Positions 61,366 to 64,000 of a DNA stretch of 64,000 nt are shown piece after piece. Source of the stretch: Tenderia sp965602225 (GTDB lineage: Bacteria; Pseudomonadota; Gammaproteobacteria; Tenderiales; Tenderiaceae); NCBI GenBank assembly GCA_965602225.1, contig CBFCYE010000007.1, forward strand, positions 51,306-115,305, read 5' to 3'. The notes beneath the pieces are model-generated. The model saw only the letters and a program-made list of their open reading frames with translations. It had not been told where the DNA came from and did not search any database. Positions within the stretch are counted from its first letter, which is position 1. Every line of letters starts with the position of its first letter. A program made the position numbers and the translations under genes.

Positions 61366-62493
61366 ATGATGTCAAAGCCAAAAATTGTCTGTGTCTGTGG
61401 TGCAAGGCCAAACTTCATGAAGATTGCGCCGATCATGGCGGTCATGAATCGGCCGGATAGTAAGTTTGATGCCTTTCTGGTGCACACAGGTCAGCATTAC
61501 GATGCCGATATGAAACACAGTTTTTTTGAGCAGCTAGGTATTCCTGAGCCAGATGTTGATCTTGGTGTAGGCTCTGGCAGTCATGCGCAGCAGACAGCTG
61601 AGGTGATGAAACGTTTTGAGCCGGTGCTGGATGAACAAGCGCCAGTGGCCGTGTTGGTTGTTGGTGATGTAAATTCGACCATTGCCTGTGCGCTGGTGGC
61701 AGTCAAAAAAGACATCCCTGTGATCCATGTCGAGGCTGGCCTGCGTAGCTACGACAGAAAGATGCCGGAAGAAATCAATCGAGTCTTGACCGATCAAATT
61801 TCTGATTTGATGTTCACAACCGAGCAAAGCGCCGCAGCAAACCTGGCTAGGGAAGGTATTGACCCTGACCGAGCCCATTTTGTTGGTAATGTGATGATCG
61901 ATACCTTGCTGAAAAATGTAGAGCGGTCTGTGCCGCTTGCAAGTCTGGCAAAGAAAATTCCTGGTCTGGATGCGGTGTTGGCGGCGAAAAAAGGCTTTGC
62001 CCTGTTGACCATGCATAGGCCATCGAATGTAGATGATAAAGAAATTCTAGAACGTCTGCTGACAGTGGTCAGAGAACTAAGTGAGCGCTTGACTGTTGTG
62101 TTCCCTGTTCATCCTCGTACCGCAAACAAGATAGAAGAGTTTGGTCTGACAGCGCTTATTGATAGTCCGGCTATCTGTCGTACCGGGCCACTAAGTTATC
62201 TTGAACTGGTAGGCGTGATGTCAAAGGCAACACTGGTATTGACTGATTCGGGTGGTATTCAGGAAGAGACCACCGCCCTGGGTGTGCCATGTATCACTTT
62301 GCGTGAAAATACAGAGCGGCCTATTACTGTAGACGAAGGCACAAATACCATCGTTGGTACTGATGTTGAGAAAATCAGACAGGTTTTTAATGAAACCCTT
62401 GATAACGGCGGTAAAACTGGCTGTGTTCCTGAGTATTGGGATGGCAAAGCGGCTGAACGTATTGTTGCGGTTCTAGAGCAGAATTTTAGTTGA
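61366..62493 (+). CDS. wecB: UDP-N-acetylglucosamine 2-epimerase (non-hydrolysing)
   Basis: The 375-aa enzyme interconverts UDP-GlcNAc and UDP-ManNAc. It shows GARPNFMKIAPIM, VHTGQHYDADM, VVGDVNSTIACAL, HVEAGLRSYDRKMPEEINR, and LTDSGGIQEETTALGVPCITLRENTERP. The length is typical. It stands in the export operon with a deacetylase, so the polymer probably contains ManNAc or ManNAcA; the TviB-type dehydrogenase gene (37083) could act on the product. Confidence 0.97.
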   Translation: MMSKPKIVCVCGARPNFMKIAPIMAVMNRPDSKFDAFLVHTGQHYDADMKHSFFEQLGIPEPDVDLGVGSGSHAQQTAEVMKRFEPVLDEQAPVAVLVVGDVNSTIACALVAVKKDIPVIHVEAGLRSYDRKMPEEINRVLTDQISDLMFTTEQSAAANLAREGIDPDRAHFVGNVMIDTLLKNVERSVPLASLAKKIPGLDAVLAAKKGFALLTMHRPSNVDDKEILERLLTVVRELSERLTVVFPVHPRTANKIEEFGLTALIDSPAICRTGPLSYLELVGVMSKATLVLTDSGGIQEETTALGVPCITLRENTERPITVDEGTNTIVGTDVEKIRQVFNETLDNGGKTGCVPEYWDGKAAERIVAVLEQNFS

Positions 62494-62494
62494 G

Positions 62495-63352
62495 ATGACC
62501 GCCAACGCCATGACAGTCGATGTTGAAGACTATTTCCAGGTCTCAGCCTTTGAACCCTATATCTCTCGCGATGAATGGGCGCACATCCCTTGTCGCGTAG
62601 AACAAAACACCCACAAGATTCTTGACCTGTTCGCCCAACATGACGCCAAGGCAACATTTTTCACCCTTGGCTGGGTTGCCGAGCGTTACCCCGACTTGAT
62701 TCGACGCATGGTTGCCGAAGGGCATGAGCTGGCCAGTCATGGCTACTCACATGTACGTGTCACCCAGCAGACCCCTGAGGCCTTTAGGGAAGATGTGATA
62801 AAAACCAAACAGCTGCTTGAGGATATTTCCGGAATAGAGGTTGTTGGCTATCGAGCCGCAAGCTATTCAATCAATAAGACTAATATGTGGGCGCTGGATG
62901 TGCTTGGTGAAACGGGGCATAAATATAGCTCCAGTATTTATCCAATCAAACATGATCTTTACGGTGTGCCTGACGCGCCTCGGTTTGCATTTCGTCCATT
63001 GGGTGAACAAGGCATTCTGGAAATTCCGGTAACAACGTTGCAGGTGTTAGGCAAAAAACTGCCCTGTGGTGGCGGTGGCTTTTTTCGTCTCTACCCATAT
63101 GCATTTTCGCGCTGGGCCTTACAGCATGTGAATAATGCAGATGGCGAGTCGGGCATGTTTTATTTTCACCCCTGGGAGATCGATCCAGATCAACCGCGCC
63201 AGATGGGGATTAGTCGTAAAGCTCGCTTCCGTCATTATCTGAATCTGAAAAAAATGCAGCATAGGCTTTCTCGGTTGCTCCAGGATTTTGAATGGGGACG
63301 AATGGATCAGGTGTTTCTAGATAAGAATAATATGGCGGATGTTAATGGATAA
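62495..63352 (+). CDS. XrtA system polysaccharide deacetylase
   Basis: The 285-aa protein has a NodB-type catalytic domain. TVDVEDYFQVSAFEP holds the Asp pair, FFTLGWVAERYP and the zinc-binding H-x3-H are in ASHGYSHVRV, and YRAASYSINK and HPWEIDPDQP follow. The DVEDYFQ variant and C-terminal region match TIGR03006 of exosortase loci. It removes acetyl groups from the polymer in the periplasm or on the lipid-linked precursor. One base separates it from wecB. It overlaps the FemAB gene by 8 bp. Confidence 0.95.
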   Translation: MTANAMTVDVEDYFQVSAFEPYISRDEWAHIPCRVEQNTHKILDLFAQHDAKATFFTLGWVAERYPDLIRRMVAEGHELASHGYSHVRVTQQTPEAFREDVIKTKQLLEDISGIEVVGYRAASYSINKTNMWALDVLGETGHKYSSSIYPIKHDLYGVPDAPRFAFRPLGEQGILEIPVTTLQVLGKKLPCGGGGFFRLYPYAFSRWALQHVNNADGESGMFYFHPWEIDPDQPRQMGISRKARFRHYLNLKKMQHRLSRLLQDFEWGRMDQVFLDKNNMADVNG

Positions 63353-64000
63353 GCCGGTGCAAACGATTGAAATAAAGCAACTTCAAGTCGGCGATGAAGC
63401 GCGCTGGGATTGTTTTGTTGAAGCTGCTGACGGTGCAAGCTTCTTCCATCGCAGTGGTTGGAAGCAGGTGATAGAGGAGGCCTTTGGTCACAAAGTCTAT
63501 TTGTTTTATGCCGAAGTCGCGGGTGAGATTCAAGGTGTACTGCCGCTAGGTCATGTGAAGAGTATGCTATTTGGCAATGCGTTAATTTCAATGCCCTTTT
63601 GTGTCTCTGGTGGGGTGGTTGCCGTAAGTGATGAAGTGAGGGCTGCACTTGAACAGCGCGCAATAGAACTGGCTAAAAATCTAGGTGTTGATTCGCTTGA
63701 AATTAGAAATGAATCCGTAGTTCAACCAGATTGGCCAGCTAAACGTGATCTTTATGTCAGTTTCAAAAAAGAAATAGATCCTGATGTTGAACAGAATCTC
63801 AGTAATATCCCTCGTAAACAGCGTGCCGTGGTGCGTAAGGGGATAAAGGCGGGCCTCGAAAGTACTTGGGATGAGAATGTAGATCGCTTGTATGATGCCT
63901 ATTCCCAAAGTGTTCATGCCCTGGGTACGCCCGTATTTTCAAAGCGTTATTTTCAGATCCTGAAACAGGAGTTTGGTGATGATTGCCGTGTGCTGACAGT
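63345..64000 (+). CDS. FemAB family XrtA/PEP-CTERM-associated protein, partial
   Basis: The reading frame from ATG 63345 is open to the window edge (about 218 codons), so the C-terminus is missing. It reads as a FemAB-like (GNAT double-fold) protein, with ASFFHRSGWKQVIEEAFGHK, AEVAGEIQGVLPL and NIPRKQRAVVRKGIKAGL. TIGR03019 members sit at this place in XrtA loci. The role is unknown; related proteins transfer amino acids or acyl groups. The ATG overlaps the end of the deacetylase gene by 8 bp. Confidence 0.9.
   Translation, partial: MDKPVQTIEIKQLQVGDEARWDCFVEAADGASFFHRSGWKQVIEEAFGHKVYLFYAEVAGEIQGVLPLGHVKSMLFGNALISMPFCVSGGVVAVSDEVRAALEQRAIELAKNLGVDSLEIRNESVVQPDWPAKRDLYVSFKKEIDPDVEQNLSNIPRKQRAVVRKGIKAGLESTWDENVDRLYDAYSQSVHALGTPVFSKRYFQILKQEFGDDCRVLT

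Overview
The window looks like chromosome of a free-living gammaproteobacterium with moderate GC content. Supporting signs are RsmE/BioA, exonuclease I, an SAH riboswitch on ahcY, an Acidithiobacillus-type GshA, a Calvin-subtype class II aldolase in a tkt-gap-pgk-pyk-fba cluster, and an XrtA/PEP-CTERM exopolysaccharide locus. A chemolithotroph or methylotroph lineage is likely but is an inference; no rRNA or other species marker is present. I see no tRNA, rRNA, CRISPR array, transposase or prophage. The only repeats are short palindromic (REP-like) elements of three sequence types.

Layout. 1-2931 (minus): the end of an apbE-like gene, then gshB and gshA for glutathione. 3217-5963 (minus): an ODP-type metallo-beta-lactamase-fold di-iron protein overlapping a small soluble protein that resembles a chemoreceptor signalling tip, then an HTTM-like membrane protein with a small partner. 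6271-9701 (plus): an HD-GYP phosphodiesterase with a GYM motif, behind a possible sigma-28 promoter, and a chemoreceptor with a doubled CHASE3 motif. 9767-15788 (minus): rsmE, bioA, a predicted outer-membrane barrel protein and a large Gly-tract lipoprotein. 16113-23480: a DUF1853 protein, a methyltransferase, a decayed copy of the sbcB 3' end, a long RluA-family pseudouridine synthase, intact sbcB, a small radical SAM protein and a UPF0149/SEC-C protein. 23526-27259 (minus): the methyl cycle metF-ahcY-metK, with an SAH riboswitch and a near-consensus promoter for ahcY. 27697-34711 (plus): central carbon genes separated by hairpins.

34821-64000 is an extracellular-polysaccharide and protein-sorting region. 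It holds three nucleotide-sugar genes (minus), a cyclic-nucleotide-binding protein, an EpsB-type phosphoglycosyltransferase, the PrsK/PrsR two-component pair, two tandem PrsT-like TPR proteins and a PEP-CTERM protein. The PEP-CTERM gene has a clear sigma-54 promoter and two upstream copies of TGTAAAG-N5-CGAC. Next come an acyltransferase-ThiF-nitroreductase operon (minus), a second, divergent acyltransferase, and the export/assembly operon: Wza-like, Wzz-like, tyrosine kinase, outer-membrane protein, ATPase, wecB, deacetylase and FemAB, the last cut by the window edge. The exosortase gene itself is not in the window and probably lies to the right.

The parts most worth a second look are the acyltransferase-ThiF-nitroreductase operon, the ODP/receptor-tip pair, the regulatory region of the PEP-CTERM gene (sigma-54 site, upstream repeats and a leader with two competing hairpins), and the sbcB remnant.
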